Shown piece by piece: positions 1-7,517 of a stretch of DNA of 31,838 bases. Within the stretch, counting starts at the first letter, position 1. Each line of letters starts with the position of its first letter. The DNA is taken from assembly GCA_948664205.1 (NCBI GenBank), contig CAPNDH010000010.1, positions 1,460 through 33,297 on the forward strand, written 5' to 3'. The position numbers and the translations under genes are program-made. The stretch is from an uncultured Clostridia bacterium (GTDB lineage: Bacteria > Bacillota > Clostridia > TANB77 > CAG-508). Under the pieces are notes generated by a model. That model searched no databases. It saw only the letters and a list, made by a program, of their open reading frames with translations, and had not been told where the DNA came from.

Positions 1-19
1 AAGCAATTTTGATGCATTA

Positions 20-48
20 GGGACAGATGACGCAGAAAGAAACGTCCC
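20..48. repeat. GGGAC/GTCCC inverted repeat downstream of spoVAD
   Basis: GGGAC at 20-24 faces GTCCC at 44-48, about 10 nt beyond the spoVAD stop codon. It could be a weak terminator for spoVAD on the minus strand, but no strong T-tract follows. The GGGACA and GTCCC words recur in the palindrome after the thioredoxin reductase gene (27863-27891), so it may be a dispersed repeat. Nothing else was recognised in positions 1-55. Confidence 0.3.
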
Positions 49-55
49 CAACGCG

Positions 56-1061
56 TCAGTTTTCTATTGCTATGGCGTGAGCTATTCCGGGGAATGCTTT
101 CGCCTTGTTGACTACTTGTTGCATTTGTTAATGCTCCTGTTGCAACTAGTAATACTTTGTTTATTTTCTTTTCTTGTAACTGCTTATATATATAGCCCGA
201 AAATACTGTTCCTATACATGCACAACCACTACCACCTGAATGTGTGTCTTGTGTACTTTTATCAAATATTAAAACACCACAATCATTATAGTTACCACTT
301 ATATTATAACCTTTTGTTTTACATAAATCTTTTACTATATCTTTTCCTATATACCCTAAATCACCTGTTAATATAACATCATAATAACTAGGCTTTCTTC
401 CTGTGTCTTCAAAGTGAGTTATTAAAGTATCGAATGCTGCAGGTGCCATTGCGGCTCCCATATTATTTGCATCTTTAATTCCCATATCTACTATTTTTCC
501 CGGTGTTATATGTGTTATAAATGGACCATTTCCATCTTTTGATAGAACTGCTGCACCAGAACCTGTTACTGTCCATTGAGATGTAGGTGGTCTTTGGTTT
601 CCAAGCTCTAATGGAAACCTAAATTGTTTCTCTGCACTACAAAAATGGCTTGATGTAGAACAAAGCACATTCTTAGCAGCGCCAGCGTCTATAAATACAC
701 TACCTAAGCACATACTTTCTACAAATGTTGAACATGCTCCAAAGACTCCGAAAAATGGAATATTTATTTCACGAAGTCCAAAACTTGAAGAAATACATTG
801 GTTAAGTAAGTCACCAGCAAAGCAAAAGTCTATATCAGAAGAAGGAATATTAGATTTTGCAATTGCCATATTTACAGTTTCTTTTATAATCTTACTCTCA
901 GCCTTCTCCCAAGTTTTTTCACCCCAGAATTCATCATCTAAACATTTATCAAAATATTTAGCAAGAGGACCTTGAGATTCTTTAGGACCAACAATAGAAG
1001 CTACTTCAGTTATTGTTGGAGGAGAGTCAAACTTAATTGTTTGTTTACCTAATTTATTCAT
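56..1061 (-). CDS. spoVAD: Stage V sporulation protein AD (SpoVAD), +1 frame disruption near the C-terminus
   Basis: SpoVAD belongs to the SpoVA complex of the spore inner membrane, which moves dipicolinic acid during sporulation and germination. It has a thiolase-like fold. The start is the ATG at 1061, after an AAAGGA site. The reading frame is clear to residue 323 or so and carries family segments such as FGVFGACSTF, GSGAAVL and QQGESIP. There the frame breaks: minus-strand ATT CCC is followed by CGG A instead of GGA. Skipping the C (plus position 89) gives the conserved ending ESIPGIAHAIAIEN and a TGA at 56-58. The corrected length is 334 residues, normal for the family. Read without correction, the gene runs out of frame into the downstream DNA. 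spoVAC lies upstream, but a repeat of about 240 bp separates the two. spoVAE is not seen in the window. Identity is certain; whether the product is full length depends on the frame event. Confidence 0.93.
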
Positions 1062-1084
1062 TAAAAAATCATTCCTTTCGTTTT

Positions 1085-1323
1085 AGAAGTTGGAAGTTGG
1101 AGGTTGGAAGTTGGAATAATAGAACTATCATTGTAGGGGTAGCTGCTAAAGGGCGACCTATGTGCTGAAATTACCTTTACTCTAAAAGTAACATTTATTT
1201 AAGTAACTCTATGGAGCACGGGCAACGTACAACTTTACCTCCTACAAACGAAAGAATTAAATAATTTATATTAATTCAAATTATTAATAATTTCCAACTT
1301 CTAACTTCCAACCTCCAACTTCC
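1085..1323. repeat. MITE-like inverted-repeat element between spoVAC and spoVAD
   Basis: The left end (1085-1115) is a short array of GAAGTTGG and GAGGTTGG units. The right end (1291-1323) carries the same array inverted, as TTCCAACTT and CCTCCAACTT units. Between them are about 175 bp that include a GTAGGGGTAG word seen in other intergenic repeats here. The same array, also as an inverted pair, forms a hairpin before the debranching enzyme gene (12141-12239). No transposase is encoded, so this is a non-autonomous dispersed repeat. It lies between two genes that normally sit almost touching in one operon. Confidence 0.65.
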
Positions 1324-1324
1324 G

Positions 1325-1780
1325 CTACGCGAATAGCGTAGCGATAATTCCAATAATTACTGAAGCAGATATACCATAAACAAGTACAGGTCCTGCAACT
1401 GTAAACATTTTTCCACCCACACCCATAACATATCCTTCAGATTTATATTCTATTGCAGGTGAAACTATTGAGTTTGCAAAACCAGTAATTGGAACTAAAG
1501 AACCAGCACCAGCAAATTTGCCTATTTTATTAAATATATTTAAACCTGTTAAAAATGCTGCTATACCAATTAAAACTATTGCAACAACAGTATTACATGC
1601 TTGTTGTTCCATACCTTTAAATTTACAAAAATCAAATATTATTTGCCCAATAGAGCAAATTAGACCACCAACCCAAAAAGCATTAAAGCAATTTTTAAGT
1701 ATAGGTGAATTAGGAGATTTTTTATCCACATATTCACTATATTTTTGTGGATTCTCTAACGGATTCTCTCCCATAAACAT
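1325..1780 (-). CDS. spoVAC: Stage V sporulation protein AC (SpoVAC)
   Basis: This is a membrane subunit of the SpoVA dipicolinic-acid channel in the spore inner membrane; in Bacillus it is described as mechanosensitive. The protein has about 151 residues, the usual length, with four or five hydrophobic segments. Family motifs are GGLICSIGQ near residue 40, KFAGAGSLVPITGFANS near 90-105, and a downstream EYKSEG segment. I chose the ATG at 1780 because AGGA ends 5 nt upstream; a GTG at 1783 and an ATG at 1774 are alternatives. A perfect palindrome, CGCTACGC/GCGTAGCG (1323-1330 and 1336-1343), overlaps the last codons and the TAG. The gene is transcribed toward spoVAD. Confidence 0.95.
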   Translation of the reverse strand: MFMGENPLENPQKYSEYVDKKSPNSPILKNCFNAFWVGGLICSIGQIIFDFCKFKGMEQQACNTVVAIVLIGIAAFLTGLNIFNKIGKFAGAGSLVPITGFANSIVSPAIEYKSEGYVMGVGGKMFTVAGPVLVYGISASVIIGIIATLFA

Positions 1781-1833
1781 CACTATCCTTTCTTAAAATT
1801 ATAATCTTAAATTTCTAATTTAAAGCAATTTTT

Positions 1834-1884
1834 AGGGCGTAATTCGGCAAATTCTAGTAGATATTCCTAACGGATTAAGCCCTT
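1834..1884 (-). repeat. GTAGGGGC-type dispersed repeat (inverted copy)
   Basis: Read on the minus strand this is AGGGCTTAATCCGTTAGG, then a middle part, then TTTGCCGAATTACGCCCT. It matches the copies at 6431-6482, 7346-7386 and 14301-14353. The ends, AGGGC and GCCCT, are complementary. It lies upstream of spoVAC on the transcribed strand. Confidence 0.65.
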
Positions 1885-1893
1885 AGATATCTA

Positions 1894-1946
1894 ACTATTC
1901 ACTATTCATTATTCACTCTTCACTATTCACTGCGAGCAAAGCGAGC
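1894..1946. repeat. ATTCACTATTCACT repeat ending in GCGAGC
   Basis: A run of imperfect ATTCACT units ends in TGCGAGCAAAGCGAGC. The same ATTCACTATTCACT array, in both orientations, is found at 23883-23990 beside the tRNA gene. It lies just after the dodecin gene on the minus strand. No coding potential was seen. Confidence 0.6.
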
Positions 1947-1950
1947 ACTT

Positions 1951-2157
1951 CTAGTCTCTATCTCTATCAATAGTAAAGCTTAAATCTAAATCAACATAGT
2001 ATTCAGCAATTTTCTTACCACTTACTTTTGCACGTTGCTCTATAATTTTTACACTTGTAATATAATCTATAGTTTTGGAAGCTTCTGCTATTGTTTGTAA
2101 AATTGCATCCTTCCAAGAAACTATTGATGAACCAGTTACAATAATATGTTTTTCCAT
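1951..2157 (-). CDS. Dodecin family protein
   Basis: This is a small protein of 68 residues, the size of dodecins, which assemble into hollow dodecamers that usually store flavins. The N-terminal strand with SSIVSWKDAI, the helix ending in EASKTI, and the strands containing EQRAKV and EYYVDLDLSF follow the family pattern. By my alignment, the tryptophan that stacks on flavin in classic dodecins (in a DWFEV-like segment) is replaced by Ser35 in ITSVKI. Flavin binding may therefore be lost or altered. A GGAGG site stands 9 nt before the ATG at 2157. The gene appears to be solitary. Confidence 0.85.
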   Translation of the reverse strand: MEKHIIVTGSSIVSWKDAILQTIAEASKTIDYITSVKIIEQRAKVSGKKIAEYYVDLDLSFTIDRDRD

Positions 2158-2290
2158 AATAATTAAACCTCCATTTTTTACATTTGTTAAAATTATATTT
2201 TCCTAAAAATTCTATTTTATGCAAATTTATAAAATAATATTGATTTTATTTCAAATGAATATTACAATATAATAGAAAAACAAGAATAAA

Positions 2291-2388
2291 ATTTTCTAAG
2301 TGGCAAAGCCACATAAGAAAATCTAATTCTTCCATAACCATCTTCTAAGAAAACTCACCTACTTACGTAGATGACTTTCCTAAGAATA
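2291..2388. repeat. Intergenic hairpins between the dodecin and phospholipase-like genes
   Basis: The divergent gap 2158-2410 contains a stem, ATTTTCTAAGTGGC against GCCACATAAGAAAAT (2291-2322). An imperfect palindrome (2341-2388) follows with CTTCTAAGAAA and GATGACTTTCCTA. A relative of the second element is found after trxA at 28316-28358. No convincing promoter with normal spacing was found in this gap for either neighbour. Confidence 0.45.
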
Positions 2389-2410
2389 TGAAAAAGGAGA
2401 GAAAATAAAA

Positions 2411-3106
2411 ATGCCAACATGGGGAATGCATTTATTAACTGCAAAAAAACTAAATAAAAAATTAAAAATAAATGACTATAATTTGTTCTTGTTAGGAAAT
2501 ATAATTACAAATATAAACAATGGTTACCTAGTAACAAACGTTTCAAAAATAATACCACATAAAGATACTCACTATTATTCAGGAAAAAAAGACGAAAAAA
2601 CTGGAAGAATAATGTTTTATGATGTAGAAAAATTTATACAAGATAACAAAGAAAACTTACACAATCCACTTGTATTAGGGTATGTAACACATTTGTTAAC
2701 AGACGTATATTGGAATGACCTAACATATGCAGAACATGGAATACACGATGAAAATGGTAAAACTATAGGATTAAAACTAAATAATGGACAAGACCTTATA
2801 GCAGATGGAGAACAAAGAAGAAAAACAAAAGTAAATGATTTTAAAATTTTTACGAATTATTTATATATGAATAAGTTAATTGACATACCACAATATGATG
2901 AAAAGGCTTATAATATAGCAAAAACAATAAAATGTATATTATAAAAAAAAGAAGATATACAAAAAGCGATACATTATTTAGAAGTAGTAAAAAATGGAAT
3001 TCCATCATTAAAATTAGAATATAAAATTTTTGATGAAGAAGAAATATTAGAAAATATAGGCAAATGTGCAGAAAATATTTTAGAGTATTTACAAAATATA
3101 ATATAA
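2411..3106 (+). pseudogene. Zinc-dependent phospholipase C-like protein, interrupted by an in-frame TAA
   Basis: The N-terminus has the pattern of the zinc-dependent phospholipase C family: WGMH at residues 4-7, a PHKDTHYYSG segment, and GYVTHLLTDVYW near residue 100, all supplying metal-binding His and Asp. Translation stops at TAA 2942-2944 after 177 residues. In the same frame the next 53 codons read as a normal helical C-terminus, with segments such as DIQKAIHYLEVV and CAENILEYLQ, up to a TAA at 3104-3106. A single stop therefore splits a gene of about 231 codons; no frameshift is needed to join the halves. It may be a recent nonsense mutation, a read-through stop or a base error. The GH18 gene starts 12 nt later, so the two probably form one operon. 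Confidence 0.7.
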
Positions 3107-3118
3107 AAGGAGTAAATT

Positions 3119-4789
3119 ATGAGAGCAAAAAGAGCAGTAGAAAAGAAAAAAGGAAACATGTTTAAAAAAGTAGTAGTAACAGTATTATTTTTGGTATGTA
3201 TATGTGTAGTAATAAACATAGCACCAAACTATGTTCAAAATGAAATAAAAGGAAAAATTAATTTAATAATTAATAACAATAATGTTACAACAAGTTTAAA
3301 GTATGATGTAATAGTAGATGAAAATGAAGTTATATATTTATCATCAAAAGATATAGGAAACTTCTTTGACCAAAACATATTTTATGATAATGTATATAAT
3401 CAAATAATAACAACTTCAGGTACTAAAGTTGCAACAATAGAGCCTAACAAAAAAGAAATGTATGTAAATAGCTCAAAAGTTAATATTTATGCTACAATGA
3501 CAAAAAAAGATAACACATTTTATCTTCCATTTTCAGAAATGAAAAGTGTATATAATGTAGAGGTTAAATATTCAAAAGAAACAGGAATAGTAACAATAGA
3601 TTCATTAGATAAAGAACAAAAAATGGGAAACAGTAGCAATGATACAAATGTAAAATATAGACCAACAGTATTTTCAAAAACTATTGACAAAATAAAAAAA
3701 GGTGAGAGTATAGTAGTTATAGAAAAAAAAGATGGTTGGAATAAAATAAGAACATCTAAAGGACTAATTGGATATGTTAAAGATGTAGCAAACATTCACA
3801 ATACAAGAGAAAATATGGAAGAAACTAAACAAATACAAGGAAAAGTAAGTTTAGTATGGGATTATTACACAAGCATAGTACCAACAAGAACAGAAAAGAT
3901 TGATGGAATAAATGTTGTATCACCATCATTTGCATATTTAAAAAATACACAAGGTGATTTACAAACAAAAATAGGAGATGCAGGTAGAAACTATATTAAT
4001 TGGGCACATAATTGTAATTATAAAGTATGGGCTGCAGTATCTAATAGTGAAGTAGGGAAATCAGCAACTTCTGAAGTATTAAATGATTATAAATTAAGAG
4101 AAAAATTAATTAATAGTATAGTTTTATTAACAACAAATTATAATTTAGATGGAATAAATATAGACTTTGAATATATGAAAGAAGAAGATAAAGGCATGTT
4201 TTCACAATTTTTAATTGAACTTGCACCACGACTTAAAGAATATGGAAAAGTACTTTCAGTAGATGTAACAGCACCAGACGGAAGCCCAGACTGGTCATTA
4301 TGTTATGATAGAAATAAAATAGGACAAGTAGCAGATTATATAATATTTATGGGATATGATCAATATGGAGAATCTTCTACAAAGGCAGGAACAACAGCAG
4401 GAGCAGATTGGATAGAAGTTAATGTAAACAAATTTATAGGAACTCAAGAAGAAGTAGACGAAAATAAACTAATATTAGGAATGCCATTCTACACAAGGCT
4501 ATGGAAAGAAAAGGATGGAAACATAGAAAGCAGTGTAGTATGGATGAAAAATATAGACTCAAAATTACCAGCAGGTGCCGAAAAAAAATGGGATGAAAAT
4601 GTAAAACAATACTATGTAGAATATGAACAAAATGGTTACACATATAAAATGTGGGTAGAAGATGAAAAATCAATAAGGGAAAAATTCAATATAATGAATA
4701 AGTACAACCTAGCAGGTGCGGCATATTGGCAAAAAGACTTTGAAAGCGAAAATATATGGAATGTAGTTAAAGAAGAAATTAATAAATAG
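3119..4789 (+). CDS. GH18 family cell-wall hydrolase with N-terminal anchor, amine-oxidase-like domain and SH3 domain
   Basis: The product has 556 residues. A hydrophobic segment at about 17-38 is a signal anchor. Residues of about 45-155 resemble the copper amine oxidase N-terminal-like domain common in clostridial surface proteins. Residues of about 175-225 look like a bacterial SH3 domain (KKGESIVVIEK, KGLIGYVKDV). The rest is a GH18 barrel whose catalytic motif, DGINIDFE, has its glutamate at residue 351. Related proteins (SleL/YaaH/YdhD group) hydrolyse peptidoglycan or cortex fragments, which fits a spore former. AAAGGAG stands 8 nt before the ATG. CGGA occurs at codons GAC GGA (PDGSPDW) with no frame break, a useful contrast to the disrupted genes. 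Confidence 0.9.
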   Translation: MRAKRAVEKKKGNMFKKVVVTVLFLVCICVVINIAPNYVQNEIKGKINLIINNNNVTTSLKYDVIVDENEVIYLSSKDIGNFFDQNIFYDNVYNQIITTSGTKVATIEPNKKEMYVNSSKVNIYATMTKKDNTFYLPFSEMKSVYNVEVKYSKETGIVTIDSLDKEQKMGNSSNDTNVKYRPTVFSKTIDKIKKGESIVVIEKKDGWNKIRTSKGLIGYVKDVANIHNTRENMEETKQIQGKVSLVWDYYTSIVPTRTEKIDGINVVSPSFAYLKNTQGDLQTKIGDAGRNYINWAHNCNYKVWAAVSNSEVGKSATSEVLNDYKLREKLINSIVLLTTNYNLDGINIDFEYMKEEDKGMFSQFLIELAPRLKEYGKVLSVDVTAPDGSPDWSLCYDRNKIGQVADYIIFMGYDQYGESSTKAGTTAGADWIEVNVNKFIGTQEEVDENKLILGMPFYTRLWKEKDGNIESSVVWMKNIDSKLPAGAEKKWDENVKQYYVEYEQNGYTYKMWVEDEKSIREKFNIMNKYNLAGAAYWQKDFESENIWNVVKEEINK

Positions 4790-4831
4790 AAATATAATTC
4801 ACCCACACATATAACAAATTAATATTCAAAT

Positions 4832-4864
4832 TGTAGGGGCGGCTATCAGCTCGTCCGTGTGTAG
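4832..4864. repeat. GTAGGGGCGGC-type intergenic repeat
   Basis: TGTAGGGGCGGCTATCAGC followed by TCGTCCGTGTGTAG resembles the other GTAGGGG intergenic repeats in the window. It lies in the 135-bp gap after the GH18 gene. The CCCACACA at 4802-4809 could pair with its end. Confidence 0.4.
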
Positions 4865-4894
4865 AAAAAATATAAAACTAGAATAAATAAAAAT

Positions 4895-4919
4895 TGCCTA
4901 CATATAATTTCGTAGGTGA
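4895..4919 (+). promoter_or_regulatory. Hairpin masking the ribosome site of the 4925 gene
   Basis: CCTAC (4897-4901) can pair with GTAGG (4912-4916), and GTAGGTGA (4912-4919) is the only plausible ribosome site for the ATG at 4925. The short stem would hide part of the Shine-Dalgarno sequence, which suggests reduced or temperature-dependent translation. A 5-bp stem is weak evidence. Confidence 0.3.
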
Positions 4920-4924
4920 TTTTT

Positions 4925-5806
4925 ATGCATATATATGTAAAAGAATTAAGTAATGACAATGAACTTAAATTTCAAAAAAATATTCCAAAATTTCTTAAAT
5001 GTATAATAATTAAATTAATAAAAATATTTAATATAATAGTAATTCAAAATATAAAAAATGATGAGTATTTATATATAGTTCCAAGAATATCTAACTTAAA
5101 AAAAATAAAAAAAGTTTTAAAGAAAAGCAAAGCAAAAAAAGTAATTTTATCTAAAAAACTAAAAAAATATAGCAAAGAACTTGGAATTGAGGAAAACAAT
5201 AAAATACCAAAATATTTCATATACAATATTTTAAAATTCATACAAAACATTACAAATATTGAAATAGAGTTACAAAGTATATACTTTGTAACTAATGTAT
5301 ATAATACTGAAAATATACAAACTATAACAAATTTAGCACAAAATATTAAGTCAGTAAATGTAGTAACAAACAAAATAAAAGATTATAATAGGTTAGAAAA
5401 AAAGCTATATGATAGTGGAAATTTAATAGCAGTAACAAATAATAAAAGGAAATCTTTAAGAAAGGCTAATTTTATAATTAATTTAGATTTAACTAATGAA
5501 GAATTAAATAGCTATAGTATAAATAGAAATTCAATAATAATAAATTGTGCTAATGAAAAAATAAGTAAATTAGCATGCTTTAATGGAATAGCTATAAATA
5601 ATATACAAATAGAAGATAAAGATAATGAATTTGAAAATAGCTTTGATTATATAGATATATTAGTAAATCATATACTAAAAGGTAAAACTTATGATGAAGG
5701 AATAAATATAATAAAAAATGTAAGAATAATAAATTTAGTAGGAAATAATGGAATAATAGACAAAAAAGAGATATTAAATATGGAAAAGATCTTGACAAAT
5801 GTGTAA
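4925..5806 (+). CDS. Hypothetical protein upstream of greA
   Basis: I do not recognise this family. The product has 293 residues, is lysine- and isoleucine-rich, and has no signal peptide. A stretch at about residues 60-95 is strongly basic (repeated KK). The middle and C-terminal parts alternate strands and helices (SVNVVTNK, LYDSGNLIAVTNN, NFIINLDLTNEEL, SIIINC), which suggests a Rossmann-like fold, but no nucleotide-binding motif is clear. The start is the ATG at 4925 with GTAGGTGA upstream; an in-frame GTG at 4916 lies inside that ribosome site. A strong promoter for greA lies inside its last codons, so greA can be expressed separately. Confidence 0.6.
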   Translation: MHIYVKELSNDNELKFQKNIPKFLKCIIIKLIKIFNIIVIQNIKNDEYLYIVPRISNLKKIKKVLKKSKAKKVILSKKLKKYSKELGIEENNKIPKYFIYNILKFIQNITNIEIELQSIYFVTNVYNTENIQTITNLAQNIKSVNVVTNKIKDYNRLEKKLYDSGNLIAVTNNKRKSLRKANFIINLDLTNEELNSYSINRNSIIINCANEKISKLACFNGIAINNIQIEDKDNEFENSFDYIDILVNHILKGKTYDEGINIIKNVRIINLVGNNGIIDKKEILNMEKILTNV

Positions 5807-5820
5807 AAGTGCATTAATAT
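5792..5820 (+). promoter_or_regulatory. Sigma-A promoter for greA
   Basis: TTGACA at 5792-5797 and TAATAT at 5815-5820 are separated by exactly 17 bp. The -35 lies inside the end of the preceding gene. The greA ATG lies about 50 nt after the -10. Confidence 0.65.
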
Positions 5821-5871
5821 AGAAAAGCGATAGAAAAAATAAACTTTTAGCTAAATAAGGAGGAATTCTAA

Positions 5872-6348
5872 ATGGAAGAAAAAGAAGTATTATTAACACA
5901 AGAAGGTTATGATAATTTAGAAAAAGAATTAGAATATTTAAGAACAGAGAAGAGGGCAGAAGTAGCAGAACGTATAAAAATAGCATTAGGTTTTGGTGAC
6001 CTATCAGAAAACTCAGAATATGATGAAGCAAAAACAGCACAAGCAGAAAATGAAGCCAAAATAGCAGACTTAGAAAATAAAATACGTTATGCAAAAATAA
6101 TAGATGAATCAGAAATAGATACAAAAACAGTACAAGTAGGAAATACTGTTAAAATATATGACATGGAATTTGAAGAAGAAGTAGAATATACAATAGTAGG
6201 TTCAACAGAAGTAGACCTAAGTCAAAACAGAATATCAAATGAATCACCAATGGGAATATCATTACTAGGTGCAAAGAAAAACGATATAGTAGAAGTAAAT
6301 GCACCAGCAGGAATAATGAAATATAAAGTTTTGTCAATAACAAAATAA
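5872..6348 (+). CDS. greA: Transcription elongation factor GreA
   Basis: GreA enters the secondary channel of RNA polymerase and stimulates cleavage of backtracked RNA. The product has 158 residues, the usual length. The N-terminal coiled coil includes LTQEGYDNLEKELEYL. The acidic tip motif GDLSENSEY places Asp43 and Glu46 where the catalytic acids lie. The C-terminal FKBP-like domain contains the typical ISNESPMGISLLG segment. A very good AAGGAGG site precedes the ATG. A terminator follows at once, so the gene ends its transcription unit. Confidence 0.97.
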   Translation: MEEKEVLLTQEGYDNLEKELEYLRTEKRAEVAERIKIALGFGDLSENSEYDEAKTAQAENEAKIADLENKIRYAKIIDESEIDTKTVQVGNTVKIYDMEFEEEVEYTIVGSTEVDLSQNRISNESPMGISLLGAKKNDIVEVNAPAGIMKYKVLSITK

Positions 6349-6353
6349 ATAAA

Positions 6354-6390
6354 AAAGGAAAGATTTTAGACGCATCCAAAACTTTCCTTT
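6354..6390 (+). terminator. Terminator after greA
   Basis: AAAGGAAAG with a TTTT extension pairs with AAAACTTTCCTTT around a 10-nt loop, followed by a T-rich stretch. It starts 6 nt after the greA stop. Confidence 0.75.
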
Positions 6391-6430
6391 AATTTTATTC
6401 CAGCCAAACATGCTATTATAAATTTAGAAT

Positions 6431-6482
6431 GTAGGGGCTTATATCTAATAGGATACCTAAGAGAATTTGCCGAATTACGCCC
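6431..6482 (+). repeat. GTAGGGGC-type dispersed repeat
   Basis: It begins GTAGGGGCTTATATCTAATA and ends TTTGCCGAATTACGCCC. It lies between the greA terminator and the end of deoD, almost touching the deoD stop codon at 6484-6486. Confidence 0.65.
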
Positions 6483-6483
6483 T

Positions 6484-7206
6484 TTATTCCATTTTCAAAC
6501 TACTTTCTAAAGCAAGCATAATCATATTGTTTAAAGAAGTTTGTCTTTCTTCAGGTGTCATAGATTTATTCTCAAACATAGAGTCAACAACAGTTAAAAG
6601 ACAAGCAGCATTTTTATTTAGTACATGAGCAGTATAGTAAAGTGCAAAAGATTCCATTTCAGAGCCAAGAATATTTAATTCTTTAGGTAATCTATCAAAT
6701 AATTTCTGAATATCTTCCATATAAGGGTCAAAATATTCATTACAAAGAATAGTTCCTTCTATAATAGAAATATTCGTATCCTTAGCGACATTTTTAATCA
6801 TATTAATAGTAGCTAAAGTTCCATCAATTGTATGACAAATTTCATTATTCATAGCAAGTGAAAAATTACCTTCAGTATAACTTTTATTAACTAAAATAGT
6901 ATCTCCTGTTTTTACATCTGGTGTAAAAGTTCCACAAGAACCTATACGAATAATAGTATCAACATCATAAAATTTGTAAAGTTCATAACAGTAAATTCCA
7001 ATGCTAGGCATACCCATACCATGTGCCATTACAGTTAAACGTTTACCTTTATAAAAGCCAGTGTAAGCAAACATACCTCTTACAGAATTAACTAATTTAT
7101 AATCTTCCAAAAAATTTTCGGCAATATATTTCGCACGTAATGGATCCCCCGGCATAATAACAATATTTGCTATATCTTCTTTTTTTGCTTCATTATGCAG
7201 TGTCAT
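6484..7206 (-). CDS. deoD: Purine nucleoside phosphorylase, DeoD type
   Basis: The enzyme cleaves purine nucleosides with phosphate for nucleoside salvage in the cytoplasm. The product has 240 residues, normal for the hexameric DeoD family. Motifs are GDPLRAKYIAE near residues 20-30, HGMGMPSIGIY, RIGSCGTF, and SEMESFALY near the ribose-binding site. Aspartate in LTVVDSM stands where the catalytic Asp of the SDH motif lies in enteric enzymes. An AAGGAGG site precedes the ATG at 7206. It is convergent with greA and appears to be a single-gene unit. Confidence 0.93.
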   Translation of the reverse strand: MTLHNEAKKEDIANIVIMPGDPLRAKYIAENFLEDYKLVNSVRGMFAYTGFYKGKRLTVMAHGMGMPSIGIYCYELYKFYDVDTIIRIGSCGTFTPDVKTGDTILVNKSYTEGNFSLAMNNEICHTIDGTLATINMIKNVAKDTNISIIEGTILCNEYFDPYMEDIQKLFDRLPKELNILGSEMESFALYYTAHVLNKNAACLLTVVDSMFENKSMTPEERQTSLNNMIMLALESSLKME

Positions 7207-7345
7207 AAAAATCCTCCTTTGTATAAATTTATTTTATTGTTTGTTAGTAGTATATCAAATAAAGAAAAGAAATACCACAAAAAGATAAAATTATATTAGA
7301 AAAATTTCATTCTGAGTTACAGTTTTACAGTATTTAATTTTTGCT

Positions 7346-7386
7346 GTAGGTGCTTAATCGGTTAGGAATATCTAAGAAAATTTACC
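7346..7386 (+). repeat. GTAGG-type dispersed repeat (partial copy)
   Basis: GTAGGTGCTTAATCGGTTAG followed by GAATATCTAAGA and AATTTACC matches the first 40 bp of the copy at 14301. It lacks the terminal CGAATTACGCCC. It lies in the roughly 310-bp divergent gap between deoD and the U32 gene, which otherwise holds only promoter-like AT-rich DNA. Confidence 0.6.
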
Positions 7387-7477
7387 AAAGTATGTCTTTA
7401 ATAAAATTTTAATATTTAGATTAAATCTAACATTTACTTGCTTTTTTCTATAATATCTAGCATTTAATGAAAAAATA

Positions 7478-7486
7478 TGATATACT
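7478..7486 (+). promoter_or_regulatory. Extended -10 promoter candidate for the U32 gene
   Basis: TG-A-TATACT (7478-7486) is an extended -10 about 30 nt before the start codon. There is no good -35 at the expected distance, so this is only a candidate. Confidence 0.35.
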
Positions 7487-7517
7487 AATAAAAGTCAAAA
7501 TAAAAGGAGAAAAATAT

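Noticed and set aside
1085..1323. CRISPR array in the GAAGTTGG units
   Set aside because: Units are 7 to 9 bp without unique spacers, arranged as an inverted pair, with no cas genes.
4916..4918. GTG start for the gene upstream of greA
   Set aside because: It lies inside the GTAGGTGA ribosome site; the ATG at 4925 has the right spacing.
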